NCBI RefSeq assembly: GCF_026241155.1
Contig: NZ_JAPFGP010000004.1
Coordinates: 1 to 64,000 of the forward strand
Source: Paucibacter sp. PLA-PC-4
GTDB lineage: Bacteria > Pseudomonadota > Gammaproteobacteria > Burkholderiales > Burkholderiaceae_C
Direction of reading: 5' to 3'
Length of the DNA stretch: 64,000 bases
The position numbers and the translations under genes were made by a program. The notes beneath the pieces were generated by a model. That model was given only the letters and a program-made list of their open reading frames with translations. It was not told the DNA's origin and ran no database searches. This document shows, piece after piece, positions 7,887 to 17,073 of this stretch (position 1 is its first letter; each line of letters starts with the position of its first letter).

Positions 7887-8927
7887 TTGGCCCGCCATAG
7901 CAACAGAAAAAAGCGCTCTACTGGTCTCGGCGCCGTGAGCTGGCTACTGGGCCTGCTACTGCTGGTCCTGGGGCTGGCCGGGGCGGGCGCCGGCGCGGCC
8001 TGGTGGTGGCTGGACCAGCCGCTGACGTTGGACAAGCCGGCAGTGGAGCTGTCCGTGGAGCCCGGCAGTTCGCCGCAGCAGGTGGCTCAGGCCTGGGTGG
8101 CGGCGGGCATCGCCACCGATGCGCGGCTGCTGTATCAGTGGTTCCGCTGGTCGGGCCAGGCGCGCCAGATCCGCGCCGGCAGCTATGAAATCCACCAGGG
8201 TGCGACGCCGCGCGACCTGCTGAACAAGATGGTGCGCGGTGACGAGGTGCTGGAGGTCGTGCGCCTGATCGAGGGTTGGACCTTCCGCCAGTTCCGTGCC
8301 GCACTGGCCAAGGCGCCGGCGCTCAAACCGACCACGGCGGACATGAGTGAGGACCAGATCATGGCGGCGCTGGGCGCACCCGGCATGCCGGCCGAGGGCC
8401 GCTTCTTCCCCGACACCTATGCCTACAGCCGCGGCGTCAGCGACTTGACCGTGCTCAAGCGCGCCCATGCGGCGATGGCCCGCCGCCTGGCCTCGGCCTG
8501 GGACGGTCGCGCCGACGGCCTGCCGCTAAAGAGCCTCGATGAGGCCCTGATCCTGGCTTCCATCGTCGAGAAGGAGACCGGCGCGGCGGCCGACCGTGGC
8601 CTGGTCGCCTCAGTCTTCATCAACCGCTTGCGCATCGGTATGCCACTGCAAACCGACCCGACAGTGATTTACGGCCTCGGCGAGGCTTTCGACGGCAATC
8701 TGCGCCGCCGCGATCTGCAGACCGACACCCCCTTTAACACTTACACCCGCGGCGGCCTGCCGCCGACGCCGATCGCGATGCCCGGCGTGGCCTCGCTGCG
8801 GGCGACACTGCATCCCCCGGCCAGCAAGGCGCTGTACTTCGTCGCCCGCGGCGATGGCAGCAGTGAGTTTAGCGAGGACCTGGCCGCGCATAATCGCGCG
8901 GTCAACAAATACCAGCGTGGTCAATAG
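7887..8927 (+). CDS. mltG: Endolytic murein transglycosylase MltG
   Basis: The inner-membrane lytic transglycosylase cleaves nascent glycan strands and helps end their synthesis. The protein has a basic N-terminus (ARHSNRKKR), one transmembrane helix ([16 protein letters not shown]), a LysM-like region and the YceG catalytic block with the active Glu in ASIVEKETG, followed by [15 protein letters not shown]. With the TTG at 7887 it is 346 residues (E. coli 340). That TTG follows a GGAAAG box 8 nt upstream and gives the expected cytoplasmic tail; GTG 7935 is the alternative. It leads the mltG-tmk-holB-pilZ-tatD operon. Confidence 0.92.
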   Translation: MARHSNRKKRSTGLGAVSWLLGLLLLVLGLAGAGAGAAWWWLDQPLTLDKPAVELSVEPGSSPQQVAQAWVAAGIATDARLLYQWFRWSGQARQIRAGSYEIHQGATPRDLLNKMVRGDEVLEVVRLIEGWTFRQFRAALAKAPALKPTTADMSEDQIMAALGAPGMPAEGRFFPDTYAYSRGVSDLTVLKRAHAAMARRLASAWDGRADGLPLKSLDEALILASIVEKETGAAADRGLVASVFINRLRIGMPLQTDPTVIYGLGEAFDGNLRRRDLQTDTPFNTYTRGGLPPTPIAMPGVASLRATLHPPASKALYFVARGDGSSEFSEDLAAHNRAVNKYQRGQ

Positions 8928-8931
8928 TTTC

Positions 8932-9561
8932 GTGAACAGTGTCCTGAGCGGCAGCGCCCGTTTCATCAGCTTCGAGGGCATCGACGGTGCCGGTAAGTCC
9001 ACCCATATCCAGACCTTGAGTCAGCGGCTGCGCGAGCGCGGCGCAGAGCTGGTCAATACCCGCGAGCCTGGCGGTACGCCGCTGGCCGAGACTCTTCGCG
9101 GCCTGTTCCTGCACAGCGGCATGGATGAGCTGACCGAGGCGCTGCTGGTGTTTGCCGGACGCCGCGACCATCTGGTCAAGGTCATCGAGCCGGCGCTGGC
9201 CGTCGGCAAGACCGTCGTGTGCGACCGTTTTGCCGACGCCAGCTTTGCCTATCAAGGCTATGGACGCGGCATGGACTTGGCCGTGCTGAGCAGCCTGGAG
9301 CAGTGGGTGCTTCAGGGCCGCCAGCCAGACTTGACCCTGTGGTTCGACCTGCCGGCCGAGATGGCCGCGCAGCGCCGCGCCGCCGCACGCGAGGCGGATC
9401 GCTTCGAGCAACAGGACCTGGACTTCTTCGAGCGGGTGCGCGCCGGCTATGCGGCGCGCGCTGCGGCTGCGCCCGAACGCTTTGCCCGCATCGATGCCAG
9501 CGGCTCGATCGCCAGCGTCGCGGCGCAGATCACTGCCGTGCTGGAGGCCCGTGGATGGTGA
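8932..9561 (+). CDS. tmk: Thymidylate kinase
   Basis: Phosphorylates dTMP to dTDP. The P-loop [10 protein letters not shown] starts about residue 14, followed by the TREPGGT motif, CDRF, and a LID segment ([11 protein letters not shown]) with the Arg pattern of bacterial enzymes. From the GTG at 8932 it is 209 residues, the normal size. GTG 8917, overlapping the mltG stop, is an alternative start. It overlaps holB by 7 bp. Confidence 0.93.
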   Translation: MNSVLSGSARFISFEGIDGAGKSTHIQTLSQRLRERGAELVNTREPGGTPLAETLRGLFLHSGMDELTEALLVFAGRRDHLVKVIEPALAVGKTVVCDRFADASFAYQGYGRGMDLAVLSSLEQWVLQGRQPDLTLWFDLPAEMAAQRRAAAREADRFEQQDLDFFERVRAGYAARAAAAPERFARIDASGSIASVAAQITAVLEARGW

Positions 9562-10571
9562 GCGCCGACCTAACCTTGCCCTGGTTGGCCGAGCCGCTGA
9601 CACAGGTGCTGGCACGCGCGCGCTCGCATGCGCTGCTGATACAGGGGCCGTCCGGTGTTGGCCAGTTCGATCTGGCCCTGCTGCTGGCTCAGGCTTGGCT
9701 GTGCGAGACGCCGGTATCCGACTCGGGCTGGGCCTGCGGCCAGTGCGGCAGTTGCAAGCTGTTCCAGTCGCGTACCCACCCGGATTTCCAGCTGCTGATC
9801 CCCGAGGCCTTGCGCGAACCGCTGGGCTGGGGGAGCGACGAGGGCGAGAGCGCCAAAGAAAGTAAGACCAAGCCCAGCCGCGAGATCAAGGTCGAGGCCG
9901 TGCGCCAGATGCTGAGCTTCGCCCAGGCCACCTCGGCACGCGGCCGCGCCAAGGTGGTGGTGGTCTATCCGGCCGAGGCCCTGAACACAGTAGCCGCCAA
10001 CGCATTGCTGAAGACTCTGGAAGAGCCGGCCGGCGTGCTGCGCTTCGCGCTGGCCAGTGCCGCCCCAGAAAGCCTGCTGCCGACCATCCGCAGCCGCTGC
10101 CAACCGGTGCCGCTGGGTCTGCCGGATACCGGGCCGGCGCTGGCCTGGTTGCACGCCCAGGGCGTCGACGGCGCCGAGGTGTTGCTGGCGGCGGCCGGCG
10201 GGCGACCGCAGGAGGCCTTGCGCTGGAGCGAGGAGGGCCTGAAGGCGGCCGCCTGGGCGCAGCTGCCGGCGCGGCTGGCGCGCGGCGAAGTCGCGGCAAT
10301 CTCGGACTGGCCGGTGCCGCGTGCGATCGACGCGATGCAGCGTCTGTGCCATGATCTGCTGCGCACCAGCCATGGCGCGCCCCCGCGGTATTTCGCGCCG
10401 GAGGCGCTACCGGCGCCGGGACCGGTAGCGCCGCTGCAGCAATGGGCCCAGACGCTGCAGCAGGCCGCGCGCCATGAAGACCATCCACTCAATGCCGGAC
10501 TCTTGATGGAGTCGCTGGTGTTGCAGGGGCAGTCGGCCTTGCAGGGCCGCCGCCGCGCGGTACGGGCCTGA
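9555..10571 (+). CDS. holB: DNA polymerase III subunit delta'
   Basis: A clamp-loader subunit of 338 residues from the ATG at 9555, which overlaps tmk. It has the delta' Zn ring (CGQCGSC with an upstream Cys), the SRC motif in IRSRC, and a degenerate P-loop (GPSGVGQFD, Gln in place of Lys) as expected for a subunit that does not hydrolyse ATP. The AAA+ segment [17 protein letters not shown] is very typical. The order tmk-holB-pilZ-tatD matches that in Pseudomonas. Confidence 0.93.
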   Translation: MVSADLTLPWLAEPLTQVLARARSHALLIQGPSGVGQFDLALLLAQAWLCETPVSDSGWACGQCGSCKLFQSRTHPDFQLLIPEALREPLGWGSDEGESAKESKTKPSREIKVEAVRQMLSFAQATSARGRAKVVVVYPAEALNTVAANALLKTLEEPAGVLRFALASAAPESLLPTIRSRCQPVPLGLPDTGPALAWLHAQGVDGAEVLLAAAGGRPQEALRWSEEGLKAAAWAQLPARLARGEVAAISDWPVPRAIDAMQRLCHDLLRTSHGAPPRYFAPEALPAPGPVAPLQQWAQTLQQAARHEDHPLNAGLLMESLVLQGQSALQGRRRAVRA

Positions 10572-10598
10572 AGCAAGCCATTCGCTACACTGCTGACT

Positions 10599-10988
10599 AT
10601 GAGTGACGCCGCGCCCGCCAAACCTCCCGTGACCCCAACCGCTGCCGGCGCCCGGCCCAGCGTGATCCAGTTGGTGTTCAAGGAAAAGGGCGCGCTCTAC
10701 GCCGCCTACATCCCGTTGTTTACCGATGGCGGCCTGTTCGTGCCGACTACGCGCGACTACAAGCTCGGCGAAGACATCTACCTGTTGTTGTCTCTGCCCG
10801 ACGACGCTCAGCGCTATCCAGTGGCCGGCAAGGTGGCCTGGATAACGCCGCCCAATGCCTCAGGCGGCCGCACCCAGGGGGTGGGTGTGCGCTTCCCTGG
10901 CGACGAGAAGCACCGGCTGATTAAGATCCGGATCGAGGAACAGCTGGGTACCTCGATTTCCTCGGCCAAGCCGACCCAGACCATCTAG
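10599..10988 (+). CDS. pilZ: PilZ domain protein (type IV pilus type)
   Basis: A 129-residue single PilZ domain with the conserved turn GVGVRFPGDEK near the C-terminus. The Arg-rich RxxxR and DxSxxG motifs that bind cyclic di-GMP in other PilZ proteins are absent, as in the Pseudomonas PilZ, which acts in type IV pilus biogenesis through partners rather than through the nucleotide. It follows holB by 27 bp and abuts tatD with no gap (TAG then ATG). Confidence 0.9.
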   Translation: MSDAAPAKPPVTPTAAGARPSVIQLVFKEKGALYAAYIPLFTDGGLFVPTTRDYKLGEDIYLLLSLPDDAQRYPVAGKVAWITPPNASGGRTQGVGVRFPGDEKHRLIKIRIEEQLGTSISSAKPTQTI

Positions 10989-11780
10989 ATGTTCATCGAT
11001 TCGCACTGCCATCTGAGTTTCCCCGAGCTGCGCGCCAATCTGCCGAAGGTCCTGGCTGAAATGGCCACCGCTCGGGTTGATCAGGCCATCTGTATCTGCA
11101 CGACCATGGAGGAGTTCCCCGCCGTCAGCGAGATCGCAGCCGCTCACAGCCAGCTTTGGGCCACGGTGGGCGTGCATCCCGACAATGAGGATGTCCACGA
11201 GCCGACGGTCGAGGAGCTGGTCACTGCGGCTCAGCACCCCAAGGTGGTCGCAATAGGCGAGACCGGGCTGGATTACTACCGCCTCAACGGTCGCAGCATC
11301 GACGAGATGGAGTGGCAGCGCGAGCGTTTTCGCACCCATATTCGAGCCGCGCGGGCCACGGCCAAACCGCTAGTCATCCACACCCGAAGCAGCTCGGCAG
11401 ACACCTTGCGCCTGCTGCGCGAGGAGGTCGCCTTGGGTGGTTCGCTGGGCGAGCGGCCCGGCGTGTTTCACTGCTTTACCGAGACCGCCGAGGTGGCTTG
11501 GGCGGCAGTAGAGCTGGGGTTTTATGTGTCCTTCTCCGGCATCCTGACGTTCAAGAACGCGCAGGACCTGCGCGATGTGGCCGCCGCGCTGCCGATGGAC
11601 CGAATCCTGATCGAGACCGACAGCCCTTATCTGGCGCCGGCGCCCTATCGAGGCAAGACCAACAGCCCGGCCTATGTGCCCTATGTGGCCAAGCAGCTGG
11701 CTGAGCTGCGCGCCCTTAGCCTCGACGAGATCGCGGCTCAGACCTCGGCCAATTGCCGGCGCTTGTTCGCTCTCCCATGA
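10989..11780 (+). CDS. tatD: TatD-family metal-dependent hydrolase/DNase
   Basis: The 263-residue TIM-barrel amidohydrolase begins MFIDSHCHL with the metal-binding HxH at residues 6 and 8. It carries GETGLDYYR, VIHTR and ETDSPYLAP as the remaining metal and active-site blocks. Family members are 3'-5' exonucleases acting on DNA or RNA. It starts directly after the pilZ stop and ends in an ATGA overlap with the ankyrin gene. Confidence 0.92.
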   Translation: MFIDSHCHLSFPELRANLPKVLAEMATARVDQAICICTTMEEFPAVSEIAAAHSQLWATVGVHPDNEDVHEPTVEELVTAAQHPKVVAIGETGLDYYRLNGRSIDEMEWQRERFRTHIRAARATAKPLVIHTRSSSADTLRLLREEVALGGSLGERPGVFHCFTETAEVAWAAVELGFYVSFSGILTFKNAQDLRDVAAALPMDRILIETDSPYLAPAPYRGKTNSPAYVPYVAKQLAELRALSLDEIAAQTSANCRRLFALP

Positions 11781-12430
11781 AGAGCGTCCCGCGCCTTGTC
11801 ACGCTGGCGCTGCTGGCTGCCGTCGGCTTCGCAGCTTCCGGGGCCGCCACGGCCGGGCCAGCGGAGGACCTGTTGATCGCGGCGATGCGCAATGACGGCT
11901 ACCGTATCGGCGTGCTGCTGATGCGCGGGGGCGACCCCAATGTGCGTGACGAGCAGGGTCAGACGCCCTTGCACATCGCATTGAAGGACGATGGCGACAA
12001 GGCCGTCAACAGCCTGCTGAGCCATCCAGCGCTGGATGTCAATGCGGTCACTGCCGCCGGCGAGACACCGCTGATGCTGGCGGCGTTGCGCGGCCGTCTC
12101 GACACCGCCCGGCTGCTCGTGCAGCGAGGCGCGCAGATCAATCGCGAGGGCTGGAGTCCCTTGCACTATGCCTGCAGCGGCCCCGACGAAGGGGTGGCGG
12201 CCTGGCTGCTGAGCCAGGGTGCCGAGATCGATGCGCGCTCGCCCAATGGCAGCACGCCGCTGATGATGGCGGCCGGCTACGGCGGACTGAGTACGGCCGA
12301 GCTGCTGCTAAAGGCCGGTGCCAAGACCCAGCTGCAAAACGAGCAGGGACTGCGCGCGGCTGACTTCGCCGAGCGCGCCGGGCGCGACAGATTTGCCAAG
12401 TTGCTGCGCGCTCAGGCTGACAAGCCCTAG
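11777..12430 (+). CDS. Exported ankyrin-repeat protein
   Basis: The 217-residue protein has a Sec signal peptide (MKSVPRLVTLALLAAVGF, predicted cleavage after ATAG or nearby) followed by about five ankyrin repeats, recognisable from TPLHIAL, TPLMLAAL, SPLHYAC and TPLMMAA segments. Periplasmic ankyrin proteins of this type are common beside tatD in Burkholderiales; their partners are unknown. The ATG at 11777 overlaps the tatD stop by four bases and is the only start that puts the signal peptide at the N-terminus. Confidence 0.88.
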   Translation: MKSVPRLVTLALLAAVGFAASGAATAGPAEDLLIAAMRNDGYRIGVLLMRGGDPNVRDEQGQTPLHIALKDDGDKAVNSLLSHPALDVNAVTAAGETPLMLAALRGRLDTARLLVQRGAQINREGWSPLHYACSGPDEGVAAWLLSQGAEIDARSPNGSTPLMMAAGYGGLSTAELLLKAGAKTQLQNEQGLRAADFAERAGRDRFAKLLRAQADKP

Positions 12431-12538
12431 GACTTTGCCTGACACGCGCTTTGGCGCCCGGCCCACTGCCGCGCGCAGCGGCCCAGCCCTACAGTGACTT
12501 CCAGGCTGCACCTTCGAGCCTGCCAACCGGAGTTACTT

Positions 12539-12760
12539 ATGCGCCTTGCTTCTCACATCACCGCTGCCGCCAACCCCTTCGCGATGATGCTGGACCCGCA
12601 GCAGATCGCGCGCGCCGTCGAAAGCTCGGAGCGCCTGAACCGCCTGCACAGCCGCATCTACCGCCCGCTGGACAAGCCTCTGATTGCCAAGGCGCCGGGC
12701 GACGCGGCCGACTTCGACCGCCTGATCGACGCGATGCCCGAACCCGACGACCTGCTCTGA
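12539..12760 (+). CDS. Small conserved-looking protein of unknown function
   Basis: A 73-residue product (MRLASHITAAANPFAMMLDP..., ending EPDDLL) with a good GGAG box 6-7 nt before the ATG at 12539. It has an LNRLHSRIYRPLDKPLI motif that I associate from memory with short conserved Burkholderiales proteins. No signal peptide or transmembrane helix. It ends 5 bp before the convergent EamA transporter gene. I cannot name a function. Confidence 0.65.
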   Translation: MRLASHITAAANPFAMMLDPQQIARAVESSERLNRLHSRIYRPLDKPLIAKAPGDAADFDRLIDAMPEPDDLL

Positions 12761-12765
12761 ACGGC

Positions 12766-13641
12766 TCAGGCCTTGTTAGGCTTGCCGAGCAGGCCGATCG
12801 CCAGTGCCGTGCCCAGCAGCACGACGGCACAGCCCAGTGCCATGCGGGAGGTGAACGCCTCGGCCAGAAATAGCCAGCCCCACAGCACGGCGAACACCGG
12901 GATCAGAAAGGTCACGGCAATCGTGTTGGTCGCGCCGATGCGTGACATCAGGCGAAAGAACAGGATGTAGGCGATGCCCGAGCACAGTAGGGCCAGCAGC
13001 AACACGCCGACCCAGGCCTGCAGGCTCGGCGGCTGGGTCGGCCAAAGCCAGATGGCCGGTAGCGCCAGCAGCAGCGCTGCAAAGACCTGGCTGCCAGTGG
13101 CCACACTCAGTGGGCTCACATGCGAGAGGAATCGCTTGGTGTAGTTGGCCGCGATGCCGTAGCTCAGCGCAGCGCCCAGGCAGGCCAGGATGGCCCAGCC
13201 GCTGCCGCCGGGCTTGAACGAGGCCTGATCCCAGGCCAGAAACAAGACGCCGGCAAAACCTAGCGCCAGTCCGACGCAGCGCAACAGGCTCAGGCGTTGG
13301 GCAAGCCAGATCCAGGCAACGATGGCGCCCCAAAGCGGCGTGGTCGCATTCAGGATGCTGGACAGGCCGGCGGTGATCGACAGCGCGGCGAAGCTGAACA
13401 GTGCAAAAGGCAGGGCGCTATTGAGCAGGCCTACGGCTAGCAGCGGTCGCCATTCGCGCCTGAGCTCGCCCAATCCCTGGCGGGCCGCCAGCAGCGGCAG
13501 GAGCATCAGGCTGGCACCACCGACGCGCACCGCCGCCATCGCGATCGGGCCAAATTCATGCGCGCCCAGGCGCATGAACAGAAAGGACGCGCCCCAGATG
13601 GCGGCCAGCAGCAGCAGTTCGGCGATATCGAAAGTTTTCAT
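12766..13641 (-). CDS. EamA/DMT-superfamily permease
   Basis: The 291-residue protein has ten predicted membrane helices in two EamA halves (first WGASFLFMRLGAHEFGP; second AWVGVLLLALLCSGIAY). Family members export metabolites or amino acids, but the substrate is not readable here. Start ATG 13641 gives the usual short cytoplasmic N-terminus. It lies 7 bp downstream of ogt on the same strand and could be co-transcribed with it. Confidence 0.88.
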   Translation of the reverse strand: MKTFDIAELLLLAAIWGASFLFMRLGAHEFGPIAMAAVRVGGASLMLLPLLAARQGLGELRREWRPLLAVGLLNSALPFALFSFAALSITAGLSSILNATTPLWGAIVAWIWLAQRLSLLRCVGLALGFAGVLFLAWDQASFKPGGSGWAILACLGAALSYGIAANYTKRFLSHVSPLSVATGSQVFAALLLALPAIWLWPTQPPSLQAWVGVLLLALLCSGIAYILFFRLMSRIGATNTIAVTFLIPVFAVLWGWLFLAEAFTSRMALGCAVVLLGTALAIGLLGKPNKA

Positions 13642-13648
13642 CAAGGAC

Positions 13649-14161
13649 TCAGTCGGCTTCTTTGAAGGACGCACCTTCCAGTCGCAGCAAGGCGGTCTTG
13701 CGCGCCAGGCCGCCGGCATAGCCAGTCAGGGCCCCGCCGGCCCCAAGCGCGCGGTGGCAGGGTATCAGGATGGAGAGCGGATTACGCCCCACCGCCGCGC
13801 CCAGCGCCCGCACCGCCAAAGGCCGGCCCAGCTGGCGCGCCAGCTGGCCATAGCTGCGGCTGTCGCCGGCCGGTATCGCTAGCAGGGCCTGCCAGACCTG
13901 CTGCTGGAAGGGCGTGCCTTGCGGATCCAGCGCAAGATCTTGCGGCAGGCCCTGGCCCTCGAAATAGGCCCGCAGTGCGGCCCTCAGCTGTGCGAACACC
14001 GCATCATCCGATGCGCTCGGTAGATCCAGCGCGCCAGGATGATGCTTCTGCGCATCGAACCACAGCCCCGACAGTCCACGCACGCTGCGCGTGGCCGTCA
14101 TCGCGCCCAAAGGCGTAGCGAGGCGGCATTGCAGAACATGGTGAGTGAGGCGAAGGCTCAT
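13649..14161 (-). CDS. ogt: Methylated-DNA--protein-cysteine methyltransferase
   Basis: The 170-residue suicide enzyme removes alkyl groups from O6-alkylguanine. The active-site block ILIPCHR with Cys135 and the upstream AVGRNPLS are present, as is the RVxQ-like DNA-binding helix region (RSYGQLARQLGRP). The ATG at 14161 overlaps the stop of the Ada/AlkA fusion by four bases, so the two repair functions are made together. Confidence 0.93.
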   Translation of the reverse strand: MSLRLTHHVLQCRLATPLGAMTATRSVRGLSGLWFDAQKHHPGALDLPSASDDAVFAQLRAALRAYFEGQGLPQDLALDPQGTPFQQQVWQALLAIPAGDSRSYGQLARQLGRPLAVRALGAAVGRNPLSILIPCHRALGAGGALTGYAGGLARKTALLRLEGASFKEAD

Positions 14162-15693
14162 GGTTTCCTGTCCTTGATTGCGGCAGCTCGCCACAACCGC
14201 AACACCGCATAGCTTCGATAAGGCTGGAAGGCAAGCGCGGCCTGCGCACAGGCGGTCGGGCTCAGCAGCCTTTCGGGATCTGGGCTCAGAGCTTTTTGCA
14301 GCACCACATCGCCCGGCGGGAAGGCATCGGGCCAACTCCAACCGCGCATCAGCATGTAGTGAGCGGTCCAGGGGCCAATGCCGGGCAGGGCGCAGAGCTC
14401 GGCAAGTACCTCGTCTACGGTGCCCTGCTGGCGCGCATAGGCCAGGCCCGGCCAGGCCTGGGCCAGCGTAATCAGGGTCTCGGCACGGCGGCGAATGATG
14501 CCCAGCTCAGCAATTTCAGCGACCTCGGCCCCGGCCATGCGTTCCGGGCTGGGGAAAAGGCGAGCAATGCGCTCGTCGGGCGCGCCGGCCAGTGGCGTGC
14601 CGAAACGGGCCACCAAACGGGCCGCCAGGGTACGGGCTGCCGCCACCGTGACTTGCTGGCCCAGCACGGCGCGCACAGCCAACTCGTAGCGGTCCAGGCA
14701 GCCTGGCAGGCGCAGGCCCATTTCCTCGGCGCCTGGCTCGCCCAGCGCTGGCTTCAGCGCCTCATCGATGCGACCGGGCTCAGCATCCAGATCCAGCCAG
14801 CGCCGCAGCAGCGGAAGCAGGCTCGCGACGGCCGGCCACAGACCCGGCGCCAGGCTGACCAGGGCCTGATGGCGCTGCGTGTCAAAGCCGACACTGAGCC
14901 AGCCGCTGTGCAGCCGGCCCCGGTGCATCAGGCTCAATGTGCGTTCGATGCGGCGCTTGAGCGGGTCTACATGCTCGACCCCGCCGACCGAACGCGCCGC
15001 CAGAAAGCCCAGCAGCGCGTCCACCGCATAGGGCGGGCGGTAGCCCAGGCGCAGCAGCGTGCCGGCAGCGCCGTCGCCGGTGTCGGCGGCGCTGGTTTGC
15101 TTGCGCAGCGCGCCGGGCTGCAGCCGGTAGTGCTCGATAAAGGCGGCGTTGAAACGCCGCAGACTGGCAAAGCCGGCCGCATGGGCTACCTCGGTGATCG
15201 GCAGCGTGGTGTCGCTGAGCAGATGCTTGGCCAGCAGCAGACGGCGCGTCTGGAGATACTGCAGTGGGGTGACTCCGTGCTCCGCCGCGAAGATCCGGCG
15301 CAGATGGCGACTCGTGATGCCCAGATGGGCGGCAAGGTCTTCCATCGAGGCCTGCTCATCGCAGCAGTCGTCCAACCAGCGTGCCGCCGCTCGGGCGAGA
15401 GTGCGCGACGCGTCCATCACGCTCCAAGTCAGCCCACCGGCGGCCGGCGCCAGCTCGGGCCGACATTTCATGCATGGCCGAAAGCTGGCGGCCTCCGCCT
15501 GGGCCGCCGAGGCATAGAAGCGACAGTTCTCGCGCTTGGGCGCGCGCACCCGGCAGACCGGGCGGCAGTAGATGCCCGTCGAGGTGACCCCGACAAACCA
15601 GTGCCCGTCAAAGCGCGCGTCGCGGGCCAGCAGGGCGGGGTAGCAATGGGCTGGGTCTAGATCGGCGGCGAGGAGGGAAGGCGTGGTATCCAT
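14158..15693 (-). CDS. Ada N-terminal/AraC/AlkA fusion: regulator and 3-methyladenine DNA glycosylase
   Basis: The 511-residue protein has three parts. Residues about 15-95 form the Ada Zn domain with the four Cys (CRPVC, ENC, PCMKC), where one Cys accepts methyl from phosphotriesters. Then comes an AraC-type helix-turn-helix (about 100-190). The last 300 residues form an AlkA-type HhH-GPD glycosylase, with LPGIGPWTAHY followed by PPGDV carrying the catalytic Asp. The expected role is a self-activating sensor for the alkylation response plus excision of alkylated bases. Start ATG 15693 (MDTTPS) is preferred over 15753. Confidence 0.92.
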   Translation of the reverse strand: MDTTPSLLAADLDPAHCYPALLARDARFDGHWFVGVTSTGIYCRPVCRVRAPKRENCRFYASAAQAEAASFRPCMKCRPELAPAAGGLTWSVMDASRTLARAAARWLDDCCDEQASMEDLAAHLGITSRHLRRIFAAEHGVTPLQYLQTRRLLLAKHLLSDTTLPITEVAHAAGFASLRRFNAAFIEHYRLQPGALRKQTSAADTGDGAAGTLLRLGYRPPYAVDALLGFLAARSVGGVEHVDPLKRRIERTLSLMHRGRLHSGWLSVGFDTQRHQALVSLAPGLWPAVASLLPLLRRWLDLDAEPGRIDEALKPALGEPGAEEMGLRLPGCLDRYELAVRAVLGQQVTVAAARTLAARLVARFGTPLAGAPDERIARLFPSPERMAGAEVAEIAELGIIRRRAETLITLAQAWPGLAYARQQGTVDEVLAELCALPGIGPWTAHYMLMRGWSWPDAFPPGDVVLQKALSPDPERLLSPTACAQAALAFQPYRSYAVLRLWRAAAIKDRKP

Positions 15694-15864
15694 GGCCGCG
15701 ATGATAGGCAGCTGTTCGGCGCTAGCTAGCCGAAAACGGACATCTGCATGCACGCTGCACAGGCCGGGCGAAGTGGCTCAACCTGCGGTTTGGGGATGTC
15801 AGGTTCCGCAGCGCACGGTTACAACACGTGCTTGATGCGCGGATCAACTGCAGGGACACATTCA

Positions 15865-16695
15865 ATGTTGCAACCTTCTATCCAACTGCAGCTGCTGTGT
15901 GCAGGCTTGCTATCGGTCAGTGGCATCGGTGTTCGCCATGCCGCGGCCTCGGCGTTCACGCTGGTCAGGGCGCAGACCGAGATTGCCGGTCCAGAAGAGC
16001 AGGGGGCCGTGGTGGAGCAAAACCACGGCGAAGAGTTCGCCAGTGCTGGCGAGTCCGGTTGGTATGCCAAGGCCAGGGCCGGTTTCGGCAACAGTGGCGC
16101 TTATGCGGTGACCGACGGTGTCGATCCAAATCGATGGGCCTTCGGAGAAACTTGGTGGGCTGATTCGTTCACAGTGGCAGCTGGCGCAGGCGCCGGGGAG
16201 TTGACGATCGCGGTGAGTGTGAGTGGCGTGCTGGCCGGCGAGGGCCGCGCCAACTATGCGCTGTACGTCAGTCAACAGCCCTTCAGATACGAGGTCTTGA
16301 AGGCCTGGCTGGACTGCAGGCCGCAACGACAGGACTGCATTCCCTTTCCGCCAGCCAACAGCGAGGCGCTGATCCCGATGACATTGCCTGCTTCGGGGCA
16401 AACGGTGCTGACGGCCAAGCTGGCCTTCAACTACGACAGGCCTGTCTACATCGCCAGCTACTTCGGGGTCGAAACCTGGGGAGTCGGCAGTGCCGACTTC
16501 TACGGCTCGGCCCACTTCGGAGTGACTGCGCCAACAGGTGCCGTACTCAGCACCGCGTCCGGTACGCTCTACCCACTCGCATCAGCAGTCCCGGAACCGA
16601 ATGCCGTGCTCTTGACTGGACTTGGGTTGGTCGCCGTTCTGGGTTTGGTGCGCGTTCGCAAGCAAGCCAGCTCTGGCGTCGGCCAGCTGAGGTAA
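15865..16695 (+). CDS. PEP-CTERM sorted exported protein
   Basis: The 276-residue protein has an N-terminal hydrophobic segment consistent with a signal peptide, a body without a recognised domain, and a C-terminus VPEPNAVLLTGLGLVAV followed by RVRKQ. That is the PEP-CTERM tripartite signal (VPEP, hydrophobic helix, basic tail) processed by an exosortase. Start ATG 15865 has an AGGGA box 8 nt upstream. No exosortase or extracellular polysaccharide cluster is in the window, so sorting must depend on genes elsewhere. Confidence 0.87.
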   Translation: MLQPSIQLQLLCAGLLSVSGIGVRHAAASAFTLVRAQTEIAGPEEQGAVVEQNHGEEFASAGESGWYAKARAGFGNSGAYAVTDGVDPNRWAFGETWWADSFTVAAGAGAGELTIAVSVSGVLAGEGRANYALYVSQQPFRYEVLKAWLDCRPQRQDCIPFPPANSEALIPMTLPASGQTVLTAKLAFNYDRPVYIASYFGVETWGVGSADFYGSAHFGVTAPTGAVLSTASGTLYPLASAVPEPNAVLLTGLGLVAVLGLVRVRKQASSGVGQLR

Positions 16696-16713
16696 GCCGC
16701 AGACGTCCCCAAC

Positions 16714-17070
16714 TCAGCGACCCAGCACCTTGAGCCCCATGATGCCCCCCAGAATCATCGCAATGCACGCGATACGAGCCAGGGTGGCCGGCTCCTTGAA
16801 CAACAGGATGCCCAGCAGGGCGGTGCCAACGGCGCCGATGCCGGTCCAGACGGCGTAGGCGGTGCCCAGTGGCAGCTGCTTCATCGCCAGGCCCAGCAAC
16901 GCAAAGCTAGCCGAGGCAGCGGCGAAGCACAGTGCCGCCATGCCAAAGCGGGTGAAGCCGTCGGAGGCCTTCATCGCGGTGGCCCAGACGATCTCCAGCA
17001 AGCCGGCCAGCAGCAGGGCCGCCCAGGCCAAGGTGACGGGGTTCTTGAAAAGGGTTTGCAGGCTAGTCAT
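16714..17070 (-). CDS. sugE: SMR exporter of the Gdx/SugE (guanidinium) type
   Basis: The 118-residue, four-helix protein has the central Glu in AGLLEIVWATAMK and the blocks GTAYAVWTGIGAVG and FKEPATLARI, which fit the Gdx subgroup (guanidinium exporters) better than the Qac subgroup. The N-terminal 13 residues are a short extension. It sits only 3 bp downstream of the LytTR regulator on the same strand, so it is probably the last gene of that operon. No space exists for a guanidine riboswitch directly upstream. Confidence 0.88.
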   Translation of the reverse strand: MTSLQTLFKNPVTLAWAALLLAGLLEIVWATAMKASDGFTRFGMAALCFAAASASFALLGLAMKQLPLGTAYAVWTGIGAVGTALLGILLFKEPATLARIACIAMILGGIMGLKVLGR

Positions 17071-17073
17071 GGA

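Noticed and set aside
9555-10571. Lys-less P-loop in HolB as an anomaly
   Set aside because: A degenerate P-loop is normal for delta' subunits.
10599-10988. Missing cyclic di-GMP motifs in PilZ as a novelty
   Set aside because: The type IV pilus PilZ class is known to lack them.
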